Part shown: positions 1 through 7,380 of the stretch, piece by piece
Layout: every line of letters begins with the position of its first letter
Numbering within the stretch: position 1 is the stretch's first letter
Assembly (NCBI RefSeq): GCF_946477055.1
Contig: NZ_CAMKXG010000090.1
Location: forward strand, 1-12,342
Length of the DNA stretch: 12,342 nt
Direction of reading: 5' to 3'
Source of the DNA: Lonsdalea britannica
GTDB taxonomy: Bacteria > Pseudomonadota > Gammaproteobacteria > Enterobacterales > Enterobacteriaceae
Position numbers and translations under genes: made by a program
Notes under the pieces: generated by a model
Told to the model about the DNA's origin: nothing
What the model saw: only the letters and a program-made list of their open reading frames with translations
Databases searched by the model: none

Positions 1-49
1 ATCTACACTATCCTCTTCGTCGGCAGCGTCAGATGTGTATAAGAGACAG
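1..49 (+). other. Sequencing adapter (Nextera i5 side), not genomic
   Basis: Bases 1-8 are the tail of the Illumina P5 arm, 9-16 (TATCCTCT) match the Nextera i5 index 503, 17-30 are the Nextera read-1 linker, and 31-49 (AGATGTGTATAAGAGACAG) are the 19-base Tn5 mosaic end used for tagmentation. This is library-construction sequence left on the contig. It supplies a false ATG at 33 and false N-terminal residues MCIRDS to the first reading frame. Genomic sequence starts at about base 50. Confidence 0.98.
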
Positions 50-416
50 CCTCCTGGTGCATCCGATGAACATTGATAATGCGGGCCACCGGTACGGCCT
101 GTCGTCGCCGCAGTATCGGAATCACGCCAGAAGGGTCGATGGTTATCTCTCGCTGCGGTTGGCGGATTGGCTGTCGGCAGGCTATCAGGTGGTGGTGACC
201 GCAGACCACGGTATGAACGATGACCGCAGCCACGGCGGTGTGCTGCCGGAGGAAAGGGAGGTCCCGCTGTTTGTCTTCGGCGATGCATTTTCCCTGGGAG
301 ATGCGTCGCTGCGTCAGACGGATCTGTGCGGGACGATCTGCGAGGTTCTGGGGGTTACGCATGATAAATCGTGCTGTTCGGCGCTGCTCGCTGACGCGGA
401 GGGCGCGAGCCGATGA
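50..416 (+). CDS. Alkaline phosphatase-superfamily phosphodiesterase, C-terminal fragment
   Basis: This is a 5'-truncated gene; about 121 genuine codons remain (51-413, stop TGA 414-416) and the true start lies outside the window. The fragment carries the late metal-binding motifs of the nucleotide pyrophosphatase/type I phosphodiesterase branch of the alkaline phosphatase superfamily: a D-x-x-G-H-x-x-G block (NIDNAGHRYG) close to the left edge, then TADHGMND, then the HGG histidine shortly after. In this family these Asp and His residues hold the two zinc ions. The Thr/Ser nucleophile is earlier in the protein and is missing here. The stop codon overlaps the ATG of the next permease gene (ATGA), so the enzyme is probably translationally coupled to the transporter. 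Likely role (inference): hydrolysis of a phosphate ester or phosphonate imported by, or delivered to, that transporter. Whether it is periplasmic cannot be told without the N-terminus. Confidence 0.85.
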
Positions 417-1255
417 AGAAAAAAGGGTTGGCGATTGTCTGTTTAATACCGTTTGCCGTGTTTTTCATCGCCTTTCAGCTGGTGCCGCTCGGTTGGATTG
501 CCGTCAACAGCTTCTATAGTGACATCAACGCCAGCTGGGGCTGGGATAACTATCGGGACATTCTGACATCACCGTTTTATCTCCAGGCGATTCGATTTTC
601 TCTGGATATCTCGCTTTACTCCAGTCTCTACGGTTTATTGATCGCGCTCATCGGGAGTTACTCCCTAAGTCAGCTCCGCGACGGTAGACTGCATCGCGGC
701 GTGATGGCTTTTACCAACATGACCAGCAATTTTGCCGGCGTACCGCTGGCGTTCGCTTTTGTGATTCTGCTCGGGCTGAACGGCTGTCTGACGCTGTTGC
801 TGAAACAGCTGGGTTTCATGGAGACGTTCAACCTCTATTCCCGCTCCGGGCTGATTATCCTCTACACCTATTTTCAGATCCCGCTTGGCGTTCTCCTGCT
901 GTATCCCGCGTTCGACGGTCTGAAAGCGGAATGGCGGGAGTCTGCGGCGCTGCTCGGCGCCGGACGTTATCGCTACTGGCGATATATCGGACTGCCTATC
1001 TTGATGCCAGCGCTGGTCGGCACCTTAGTGATCCTGCTCGCGAATGCGCTGGGCGCGTATGCCACCGTATATGCGCTGACCAACGGGAACTTCAATATCG
1101 TGCCCGTTCGTATCGCGGCGCTGGTCGCAGGGGATATCTCGCTGGATCCCAATCTTGGGAGTGCGCTGGCCATGCTGCTGGTGGTGTTGATGACGCTAAT
1201 TACGGCGCTTCATCAGTGGCTGATTCGTCATAGCTACCTGAACGTGAAACGTTAA
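413..1255 (+). CDS. ABC importer permease, first subunit
   Basis: This 280-residue inner-membrane protein has about six hydrophobic segments (roughly residues 6-30, 65-86, 104-130, 146-168, 196-222, 245-270). The EAA loop that docks onto the ATPase is visible at about 173-199 (EWRESAALLGAG, then the LP of GLPIL), which identifies a binding-protein-dependent transport permease (BPD_transp_1 family). The ATG at 413 overlaps the upstream phosphodiesterase stop by four bases, and a GGAGGG ribosome-binding site sits at 398-403 inside that gene. It is followed by a second, different permease and an ATPase, so the two permeases should form a heterodimeric channel. The layout resembles the 2-aminoethylphosphonate (PhnU/PhnV-like), spermidine/putrescine and iron(III) importers. 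With a phosphodiesterase in the operon, a phosphonate or phosphate-ester substrate is the best guess, but this is inference. Confidence 0.9.
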   Translation: MKKKGLAIVCLIPFAVFFIAFQLVPLGWIAVNSFYSDINASWGWDNYRDILTSPFYLQAIRFSLDISLYSSLYGLLIALIGSYSLSQLRDGRLHRGVMAFTNMTSNFAGVPLAFAFVILLGLNGCLTLLLKQLGFMETFNLYSRSGLIILYTYFQIPLGVLLLYPAFDGLKAEWRESAALLGAGRYRYWRYIGLPILMPALVGTLVILLANALGAYATVYALTNGNFNIVPVRIAALVAGDISLDPNLGSALAMLLVVLMTLITALHQWLIRHSYLNVKR

Positions 1256-1274
1256 CGCATCGTGGAGAACGGTT

Positions 1275-2060
1275 ATGTCTCGCTCTGAACGCGTCTACCA
1301 CCGTTTCGTGGTGGGTACGCTGCTGTTTGTTCTGGTGCTGCCGCTGGCGGCAACGCTGGTTTATGCCTTCGCCACCCAGTGGGGCGCCACCATCCTGCCA
1401 GAGGGTTTTACGCTGAAGTGGATGAAAAGTTTATGGATGGACCCGCGTTTTCTGACGGCGCTGTGGCACTCGTTATTGATCTGCGGCGCTTCGTTGCTGC
1501 TGTCGCTGGCGTTGATTCTGCCGGCGATGTTCGTCATCGCCTATCAGTTTCCTCGACTGGATGCGGTGATGAACGTCTTGATTTTGCTGCCCTTTGCCGT
1601 ACCGCCCATCGTTTCTTCCGTGGGGCTGCTGCAACTGTACTCATCGGAGCCGCTGATGCTGACCGGCACACCGTGGATCCTCATCGGCTGCTATTTCACC
1701 ATCGCGCTGCCGTTTATCTATCGCGCGATCACGAACAACCTACAGGCGATTAACCTGCGCGAGCTGATTGATGCCGCTCACCTGTTGGGGGCGAGTACCT
1801 GGCAGGCAGCATGGTGGGTGGTGCTGCCCAATCTGCGCAAAGGCGCGTTTATTGCCGTCCTGTTGTCTTTCTCCTTCCTGATCGGCGAGTTCGTGTTCGC
1901 CAATCTTCTGGTGGGGAGTCGTTACGAGACCCTGCAGGTCTACCTGTTCAATATGCGTAACGGCAGCGGACACTTCACCAGCGCGCTGGTGATCTCTTAT
2001 TTCTTCGTCGTGCTGGTGGTGACGTGGCTGGCGAATTTGCTGAATAAAGACAAGGAATAA
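1275..2060 (+). CDS. ABC importer permease, second subunit
   Basis: This 261-residue inner-membrane protein has about six membrane segments (roughly 11-33, 64-90, 98-122, 132-155, 188-213, 234-255). Its EAA loop is at about 163-187 (ELIDAAHLLGAS ending in VVLPNL). It belongs to the same BPD_transp_1 family as the preceding gene but is clearly a different subunit, as in PotB/PotC or PhnU/PhnV pairs. A GGAG ribosome-binding site at 1264-1267 lies 7 bases before the ATG. The gap to the preceding gene is 19 bases and the ATPase gene starts 2 bases after its stop, so the three are one transcription unit. The substrate is not determined by the sequence. Confidence 0.9.
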   Translation: MSRSERVYHRFVVGTLLFVLVLPLAATLVYAFATQWGATILPEGFTLKWMKSLWMDPRFLTALWHSLLICGASLLLSLALILPAMFVIAYQFPRLDAVMNVLILLPFAVPPIVSSVGLLQLYSSEPLMLTGTPWILIGCYFTIALPFIYRAITNNLQAINLRELIDAAHLLGASTWQAAWWVVLPNLRKGAFIAVLLSFSFLIGEFVFANLLVGSRYETLQVYLFNMRNGSGHFTSALVISYFFVVLVVTWLANLLNKDKE

Positions 2061-2062
2061 AC

Positions 2063-3055
2063 ATGGCCTATCTGCAAGTGTCGCAACTGAATAAAAGTTT
2101 CGGGTCGACCTCCGTTTTCAACCAGATCGACTTCATGGCCGAAGAGGGCGAATTCGTGACGCTGCTGGGCCCGAGTGGCTGCGGCAAATCCACGTTGCTG
2201 CGCTGCATTGCCGGTCTGACGCCGGTAGACAGCGGACAAATCCTGCTTCAGGGGCAGAATATCGTGCCGCTCTCACCTCAGAAGCGAGGAATTGGCATGG
2301 TCTTCCAGAGTTACGCGCTGTTCCCCAATATGACGGTAGAGGGTAACGTCGCGTTCGGGTTGAAGATGCAAAAATTGTCGAGTGATGAGGTGCATCGACG
2401 AGTGGCAGAGGTTCTGGCGCTGGTGGAACTCGAGACGTTCGCCCGGCGCTATCCGCATCAGCTTTCGGGTGGTCAGTGCCAGCGAGTGGCGCTGGCGCGA
2501 TCGCTGGTGACGCGTCCGCGGCTGCTATTACTGGACGAACCGCTTTCCGCGCTGGATGCGCGTATTCGCCGCCATCTGCGAGATCAGATCCGCGCCATCC
2601 AGCGTGAGCTGAAGCTCACCGCGCTGTTTGTGACGCACGATCAGGAAGAGGCTTTGACGTTGTCCGATCGCATCGTCCTGATGAATAAAGGCGAAATTGT
2701 GCAAAATGGTAACGCGGCGCGATTGTATACTCAGCCAGTTAATGCATTCGCCGCCGGCTTCATTGGCAACTACAATCTGTTAAGCGCGGAACAGGCTTCG
2801 CAACTCACGGGGCAGATGTTTACGCAGCAGGTGGCGATTCGCCCTGAGTCGATCGCGCTGGTCAACCCGCCTCAGGGGGTGCCCGCGACTATCGTCGATC
2901 ACAGCCTGCTCGGCAATGTGATCCGCTATCGGGTCAGGGTGCAGGGAATCGAACTGCAGGTGGATACACTCAACCGCACGATGGAACAGGCTTACGGTGA
3001 GGGCGCTCAGGTGGGGTTACTTCTCGATCTGGCGACCGTACAGGAGGTGGCCTGA
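2063..3055 (+). CDS. ABC importer ATP-binding subunit with TOBE domain
   Basis: This 330-residue cytoplasmic ATPase powers the two permeases. All nucleotide-binding motifs are intact: Walker A GPSGCGKST at 36-44, Q-loop Gln82, signature LSGGQ at 134-138, Walker B LLLLDEP at 154-160, D-loop SALD at 162-165 and the switch His192 (THDQEEA). Residues after about 240 form the C-terminal TOBE-like regulatory domain usual in the PotA/FbpC/PhnT/MalK type of importer ATPase (AIRPES around 258-263). The start ATG is preceded by AAGGA at 2052-2056 with a 6-base spacer, which overlaps the end of the second permease gene. No obvious terminator follows the stop. The cassette ends here, and no substrate-binding protein is downstream. 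Confidence 0.93.
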   Translation: MAYLQVSQLNKSFGSTSVFNQIDFMAEEGEFVTLLGPSGCGKSTLLRCIAGLTPVDSGQILLQGQNIVPLSPQKRGIGMVFQSYALFPNMTVEGNVAFGLKMQKLSSDEVHRRVAEVLALVELETFARRYPHQLSGGQCQRVALARSLVTRPRLLLLDEPLSALDARIRRHLRDQIRAIQRELKLTALFVTHDQEEALTLSDRIVLMNKGEIVQNGNAARLYTQPVNAFAAGFIGNYNLLSAEQASQLTGQMFTQQVAIRPESIALVNPPQGVPATIVDHSLLGNVIRYRVRVQGIELQVDTLNRTMEQAYGEGAQVGLLLDLATVQEVA

Positions 3056-3157
3056 CGTTACCTTGAGCGGACAGAGAGTCTCACCAAGCCTAAATAAAAC
3101 CCGTGGCTTCATCAGAAGGACGTTTTAAGGTTGATAGCCTGACCTGATTCGTCACGA

Positions 3158-3184
3158 TTGACAGCACGCTGCCCCCGGTATTCT
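3158..3184 (+). promoter_or_regulatory. Candidate sigma-70 promoter for yjbB
   Basis: A perfect -35 hexamer TTGACA (3158-3163) is followed after 15 bases by TATTCT (3179-3184), which matches four of six -10 positions. The spacing is shorter than the usual 17. If real, transcription would start near 3191 and give a leader of about 120 bases. The evidence is motif-only. Confidence 0.3.
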
Positions 3185-3296
3185 TCACCAACGAGAGGAC
3201 GGTGACCAAACGGGGAAATCGGTTGTTCGTTTTTCTGGCATATGACGTATTTTGGCTACATCACTGGCGATAGGGAACGGTTGATCGCTGAATGTT

Positions 3297-3302
3297 AAGG
3301 AG
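3297..3302 (+). promoter_or_regulatory. Ribosome-binding site fixing the TTG start of yjbB
   Basis: AAGGAG lies 9 bases before TTG 3312-3314. It supports TTG as the start codon because no in-frame ATG occurs nearby, and the resulting N-terminus (MLILLHLLSA) matches E. coli YjbB from its first residue, as I recall that protein. Confidence 0.75.
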
Positions 3303-3311
3303 CTCTCTGTT

Positions 3312-4955
3312 TTGTTGATATTGCTGCATTTGTTGTCCGCCGTGTCGCTGCTGGTGTGGGGGACGCATATTGTCCGCACCGGGATCATGCGAGTGTATGG
3401 CGCAGGACTGCGTCGTATGCTCAGCAAGAACGTCAGCCACAAACCGCTGGCTTTTATGGCGGGAATTGTGGTCACGGCGTTGGTGCAAAGCAGCAACGCC
3501 ACCATGTTGCTGGTCACGTCGTTTGTCTCGCAGGGCCTGATTGCCTTGGCCCCCGGTCTGGTGATTATGCTGGGCGCGGACGTCGGGACCGCCCTGATGG
3601 TGCGAATTCTGACCTTCGACCTCTCATGGCTCTCTCCGCTGCTGATATTCAGCGGCGTCTCGCTGTTCCTCAGTCGTAAACAGGCCCGCGTCGGACAGAT
3701 GGGGCGTGTCTTGATCGGCCTCGGACTGATCCTGCTGGCGCTGGAGCTGATTGTGAATGCCGCAACGCCGATAACGCAGGCGGCCGGGGTCAAAGTGCTC
3801 TTTTCTTCACTAACGGGCGACATCTTGCTGGATGCCCTGATTGGCGCGTTGTTCGCCATCGTCAGCTATTCCAGCCTGGCGGCCGTCTTGCTGACTGCGA
3901 CGCTGACGGCGACCAGCGTGATCTCGCTGAAGGTCGCACTGTGTCTGGTGGTCGGGGCCAATTTGGGCAGCGGAATGCTGGCGATGATCAATGCCAGTAA
4001 ACAAAGCATTGATGGTCGCCGGGTCGCTCTGGGGAGCCTGCTGTTCAAACTGGTGGGTTGCGTCGTGGTGCTGCCGTTTGTCGAGATGCTGGCGGTGGAG
4101 ATGGAAAAGCTGCCCGTCAGCACAGAGAATTTGGTCATCTACTTCCACGTGGTCTACAACCTGCTGCGTTGCCTGCTCATGTTGCCGATGACCGGACGAA
4201 TGGCGGAATGGTGTCAGGTGCTGCTGCGCGATAATCAGGAGGAGGATCCGCGGCTGCGTCCGCGACATCTGGATCTCAGCGTATTGGATACCCCGGCGCT
4301 GGCGCTGGCCAACGCCGCTCGGGAGACGCTGCGGATGGGGGACATTGTGGAAAACATGCTGATCCTCACCCACGAGATGATGCACGGCAACTATTTGCAG
4401 GAGAAAACCATACGTCGGTTGGATGACGATGTGGACGTGCTCTATACCGGTATCAAGCTCTATCTGGCGAGGATGGCGAAAGAGGATCTCGGTGAAAGCG
4501 ACTCTCGCCGATGGGCCGAGGTTATCGAGGTCACCATGAATCTGGAGCAGGCGGGCGATATTCTGGAAAAAATGGCCGGGGATATTCGCGCCAAGGCGCA
4601 GGCATCGCGCCGGGCGTTCTCCGCCGAGGGGCAAGAGGAGCTGGACGCGCTCTATTCCCGACTCCTCGATAACCTGCGCCTGAGCCAGACCGTGTTCTTC
4701 AACAACGACATCGCCAGCGCGAAACGTCTGCGTCGCTCCAAGCATCGCTTCCGTATTATGGATCGCCGTTTTGCTCATGCGCACGTCGAGCGTTTGCGCC
4801 AGAAGAATGTGCAGAGTCTGGAAACTAGTTCACTGCATTTGGGGCTGTTAGGGGATATGAAGCGTCTGAACTCGCTGTTCTGTTCGGTAGCTTACAGCGT
4901 GCTGGAGCTGGACGATCAGGACGATGAAGAGCGCGACGTCGTCGAAGCCAACTAA
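3312..4955 (+). CDS. yjbB: Na+/phosphate cotransporter-family protein YjbB
   Basis: This 547-residue inner-membrane protein closely resembles E. coli YjbB, which is associated with phosphate export and consists of two Na/Pi-cotransporter repeats followed by a PhoU-like helical domain. The first repeat shows the family QSSNAT motif at 59-64 and GADVGTAL at 88-95. The second repeat shows its counterpart at about 185-190 and GANLGSGM at 215-222. Membrane segments end near residue 300, and about 335-530 is the soluble PhoU-like part, with a conserved KHRFR and SSLHLGLLGD region near its end. The length agrees with the E. coli protein (about 543 residues). The start is TTG with a good ribosome-binding site. 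The gene lies 256 bases after the ABC operon on the same strand and converges with dld. Direction of phosphate flow and the link to PhoU-type signalling are family knowledge, not shown here. Confidence 0.93.
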   Translation: MLILLHLLSAVSLLVWGTHIVRTGIMRVYGAGLRRMLSKNVSHKPLAFMAGIVVTALVQSSNATMLLVTSFVSQGLIALAPGLVIMLGADVGTALMVRILTFDLSWLSPLLIFSGVSLFLSRKQARVGQMGRVLIGLGLILLALELIVNAATPITQAAGVKVLFSSLTGDILLDALIGALFAIVSYSSLAAVLLTATLTATSVISLKVALCLVVGANLGSGMLAMINASKQSIDGRRVALGSLLFKLVGCVVVLPFVEMLAVEMEKLPVSTENLVIYFHVVYNLLRCLLMLPMTGRMAEWCQVLLRDNQEEDPRLRPRHLDLSVLDTPALALANAARETLRMGDIVENMLILTHEMMHGNYLQEKTIRRLDDDVDVLYTGIKLYLARMAKEDLGESDSRRWAEVIEVTMNLEQAGDILEKMAGDIRAKAQASRRAFSAEGQEELDALYSRLLDNLRLSQTVFFNNDIASAKRLRRSKHRFRIMDRRFAHAHVERLRQKNVQSLETSSLHLGLLGDMKRLNSLFCSVAYSVLELDDQDDEERDVVEAN

Positions 4956-5001
4956 CAACAGGGGCGTCACTCGATGGCGGTTAACATGACGGCGGGATAA
5001 C

Positions 5002-5030
5002 GGGGCTTCGCGGGGAGGTGTCGAAGCCCC
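5002..5030. terminator. Hairpin between convergent yjbB and dld
   Basis: GGGGCTTCG (5002-5010) and CGAAGCCCC (5022-5030) form a perfect 9-bp stem with an 11-base loop, placed between the two convergent stop codons. It has no T run on either side, so it is not a classical intrinsic terminator. It may block read-through in both directions or protect 3' ends. Confidence 0.5.
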
Positions 5031-5048
5031 AGAGATGAGACGGCAGCG

Positions 5049-6797
5049 TTAGTGGTGTGAACTGTCGTTACAGCCACAGCCCCAGTTTTTCAGCTTGCTG
5101 GTCTTCCCGATGCCGGGATTGAGCGTGTTGGTCGGATCGTTCTGCTGATAGAACGCCTTCAGCTGCGGTTTGGCCTGATAAAGATGGCCGACATTGTGCT
5201 CAGCAGGGTATTCGGCGCCACGTTTATCCAGCAGTTCCAGCATTTTCTCCTTCAGCTTGTGGGTATCGACGCCTTTTTTCACGATGTAATCCTGATGGAA
5301 CACGTGGCACATGAAGTGTCCGTAATAGAGGCGATGCACCAGCTGATCGCTGATTTCCGGCGGCAGATGCTCAAACCACTCCCGGTCGTTACGGCGCAGG
5401 GCGATATCCAGCGGCAGGATATTCTCCACCTCGCGGCTATGCACGGCGTGATAGCGAATAGCGGCTCCGGCCGCGGCGAACCGATGTAAGAACGCTTTGT
5501 TGCCTTCCTCAGGCGTACAAGCAAAAAACTCGCCGTCCGCCTCGCGGAAATAGTTTTCCAACCAGCGATGCGCCTCTTCAATGCCATCTCCCGCCATTTT
5601 TAACATCAGGTGATGCTCATAGCGGTCGCGATAGGCCCGCATCCGCTCAGGTAGCTGGGAGGGCAGCAAACGGCTCAGCAGCTGCATGGTGCGATCCACC
5701 AAATGCGACGGCAGGAACGGAATTTTATCGAAAATGGCGTCCATTCGGCCTTTGAGGTTGAAGAACAGGGGCATTTTGTCGGTGCCCAGCTTGTCGATCA
5801 TCACGAAGGTGTCTTTGCCATAGACCTCAGCCATGTTGAACATATCCCGGTGCAGATACTCTCCGGCCACAGGCAGATGAGTAAACTGCGCCAGAATATG
5901 GCGACGCAGCTCGGTCAGCACCTCCGGCTGATTGGTACCGATATAGAACACCTGTTGAGATTCTTGTGCCGGGAACGTATCTAGTCGCACGGCAAAGATG
6001 GCCAGTTTACCGGCGCAGCCTGCGGCCTCGAACAGACGGCGTTCGTCGGCGTTGAATCGGGAAGGGGTATCCGCATCCACATCGCGGACGCGGTCGGCGT
6101 ATTCGTGGTCGGACGCCTGTCGCTCATCGTTGACCACGTCCGCCTCGGTGTATTGTCGTTGTTCCAGACGAATCAGAATTTGCTCCGGCGTCTCTCCCAA
6201 ATTAATGCCCAGATGATTGACCAGCTCTACCTTGCCCTGATCGTTTACGCGGCCGTACAGCGCCATCTCGGTGTAAGCCGGACCGCGATGCACCAGCGAA
6301 CCGCCGGAGTTATTGCAGATCCCCCCGATGACTGACGCGCCGATACACGAAGAACCGATGACCGAGTGCGGCTCGCGCCCTAATGGCTTCAGCACGCGCT
6401 CCAGATGCCAAAGGGTACTGCCGGGCAGCGCGACGACTTGCCGTCCCTGATCCAACAGCTGCACCTTATCGAGCCTCAGTGTGCTGATGATAACGATTTC
6501 ACGGTCGTAGCCATCGCCGCTGGGGGTTGAACCCTCGGTCAGACCGGTATTGGCCGCCTGCATTATGACAATACGATCGGCTTCTACGCTGGCTTTAAAG
6601 ACTTTCCATTGTTCCAGCAGCGAGCCGGGAAAGACGACCGCCAGCGCATCCCCTTGGCCGGAGCGGAATCCCTTTCGATAGCGTTCGGTTTTGCGCGCGT
6701 CGGTGAGGATATGGGATTTGCCGACGATGCGGGTGAGGGTGTCGATGAGGTCCTGGGCGTTTACGCTAAACGTAATTGAAGTTGCATGATCCTGCAT
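5049..6797 (-). CDS. dld: Quinone-dependent D-lactate dehydrogenase
   Basis: This 582-residue FAD enzyme of the inner-membrane surface oxidises D-lactate to pyruvate and passes electrons to the quinone pool. It aligns with E. coli Dld (about 571 residues) over almost its full length: RYRKGFRSGQGDALAVVFPG, the FAD-binding region at about 50-180 with IGGICNNSGGSL at 156-167, and the membrane-binding/C-terminal domain with GTDKMP, KYEHHL-like and EHNVGHLY blocks. The start is chosen at 6797 because AGGA (6806-6809) lies 9 bases before this ATG. An in-frame ATG two codons upstream (6803) is only 3 bases from it and is the alternative. The protein ends in an unusual Cys/His-containing tail (NWGCGCNDSSHH) in place of the E. 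coli ending. It is monocistronic as far as can be seen, with yjbB convergent downstream. Confidence 0.95.
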   Translation of the reverse strand: MQDHATSITFSVNAQDLIDTLTRIVGKSHILTDARKTERYRKGFRSGQGDALAVVFPGSLLEQWKVFKASVEADRIVIMQAANTGLTEGSTPSGDGYDREIVIISTLRLDKVQLLDQGRQVVALPGSTLWHLERVLKPLGREPHSVIGSSCIGASVIGGICNNSGGSLVHRGPAYTEMALYGRVNDQGKVELVNHLGINLGETPEQILIRLEQRQYTEADVVNDERQASDHEYADRVRDVDADTPSRFNADERRLFEAAGCAGKLAIFAVRLDTFPAQESQQVFYIGTNQPEVLTELRRHILAQFTHLPVAGEYLHRDMFNMAEVYGKDTFVMIDKLGTDKMPLFFNLKGRMDAIFDKIPFLPSHLVDRTMQLLSRLLPSQLPERMRAYRDRYEHHLMLKMAGDGIEEAHRWLENYFREADGEFFACTPEEGNKAFLHRFAAAGAAIRYHAVHSREVENILPLDIALRRNDREWFEHLPPEISDQLVHRLYYGHFMCHVFHQDYIVKKGVDTHKLKEKMLELLDKRGAEYPAEHNVGHLYQAKPQLKAFYQQNDPTNTLNPGIGKTSKLKNWGCGCNDSSHH

Positions 6798-7128
6798 GAG
6801 CATCTGTCCTGTTAATTAATCTTATGATTTCTTTAAAAAGGATAGTGCTTATTCAGAATTTTGCGCGTATCCCCAGCGCGCTCGGTGAGCTATTGTATTG
6901 GCCGTTCACACGGAGGGTTGGGGCTGTTTTTTAACTGCTCCCATACGTGAATAACATGTTAATGGATAAGTTAAATTCATCTAATTATCACCACAGAAAT
7001 GTTGTGCTTCGATGGCATACTGGACGACTGCAATTGAGCGTGTGGAGAAAGCGCGAAGGGGGTGAAATGGGCCGCCATATTGTGTAAACGTTTTCTTATC
7101 TGTGCCTGTGATTGGCTTGAGCAAATGT

Positions 7129-7155
7129 TCAATGTTTACTTCGCCGTGCCGATAA
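7129..7155 (+). promoter_or_regulatory. Candidate sigma-28 (FliA) promoter facing dosP
   Basis: GCCGATAA at 7148-7155 is a perfect match to the enterobacterial FliA -10 element. Eleven bases upstream, TCAATGTT (7129-7136) matches five of eight positions of the -35 consensus TAAAGTTT. Transcription would start near 7163, leaving a leader of about 218 bases before dosP. The same octamer also occurs by chance inside yjbB (3767-3774), so the match alone is weak. Confidence 0.3.
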
Positions 7156-7367
7156 GACAAAAACCCCAGGCCAGAGTTTATGTTTCCCGTCATTTCTGGT
7201 TTTCCTGATGAAGACCCCTGACATAAGCACTGTCGGTGACCGGCCATAACGGCGGCGCAAATATCCATTCGTGTACCCATGCAGTTAACCTGGTGCCTAG
7301 GGCTGCTTAAAAATAGAGATTGCTGCAGATGGACTTATCGCAAAAGGAACGGATAACCCGTCTGCAT

Positions 7368-7373
7368 GGAGGA
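7368..7373 (+). promoter_or_regulatory. Ribosome-binding site that sets the dosP start at 7381
   Basis: GGAGGA lies 7 bases before ATG 7381. An upstream in-frame ATG at 7366 overlaps this site and has no purine-rich sequence at proper distance, so 7381 is the better start. Confidence 0.8.
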
Positions 7374-7380
7374 TATATCA

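Larger units (their letters stand above)
3056..3311. other. Intergenic stretch between ABC operon and yjbB
   Basis: These 256 bases contain no convincing gene. They hold a candidate promoter for yjbB (3158-3184) and its ribosome-binding site. I looked for a Pho box (two CTGTCA-type direct repeats) and saw none. No strong hairpin followed by a T run is present after the ATPase gene, so read-through from the ABC operon into yjbB is possible. Confidence 0.6.
6804..7380. other. Intergenic stretch between divergent dld and dosP
   Basis: These roughly 580 bases carry the upstream regions of two divergently transcribed genes. The part next to dld is AT-rich (a -10-like TAAGAT on the - strand about 20 bases before its start, with no clear -35). 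A 10-base palindrome TAACATGTTA is at 6952-6961. A candidate sigma-28 promoter facing dosP is at 7129-7155. A 99-codon open frame on the - strand (6981-7280) has an AGG at usable spacing but resembles no family I know, so I do not call it a gene. Confidence 0.6.

Noticed and set aside
3..362. 119-codon open frame on the - strand at the left edge
   Set aside because: It is antisense to the phosphodiesterase fragment, and its last residues (YTHLTLPTKRIV) are translated adapter.
3085..3113. AAGCC/GGCTT hairpin after the ABC ATPase gene as terminator
   Set aside because: It has only 5 bp of stem, a loop of about 14 bases and no T run.
3767..3774. Second GCCGATAA (sigma-28 -10-like) octamer
   Set aside because: It lies inside the yjbB coding sequence with no suitably oriented gene start nearby; taken as chance.
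3185..3859. 224-codon open frame on the - strand across the yjbB start
   Set aside because: It is antisense to the conserved YjbB N-terminus, low-complexity (Ser, Thr, Arg, Pro), with no recognisable motif.
3810..4784. 324-codon open frame on the - strand inside yjbB
   Set aside because: It is an antisense shadow of a well-supported gene. The composition is rich in Gln, His and Arg with no recognisable domain.
6981..7280. 99-codon open frame on the - strand in the dld-dosP gap
   Set aside because: It resembles no protein family I know and overlaps the candidate dosP promoter. It has an AGG at usable distance and normal-looking codons, so it is not excluded, only unsupported. Conservation in relatives would decide.
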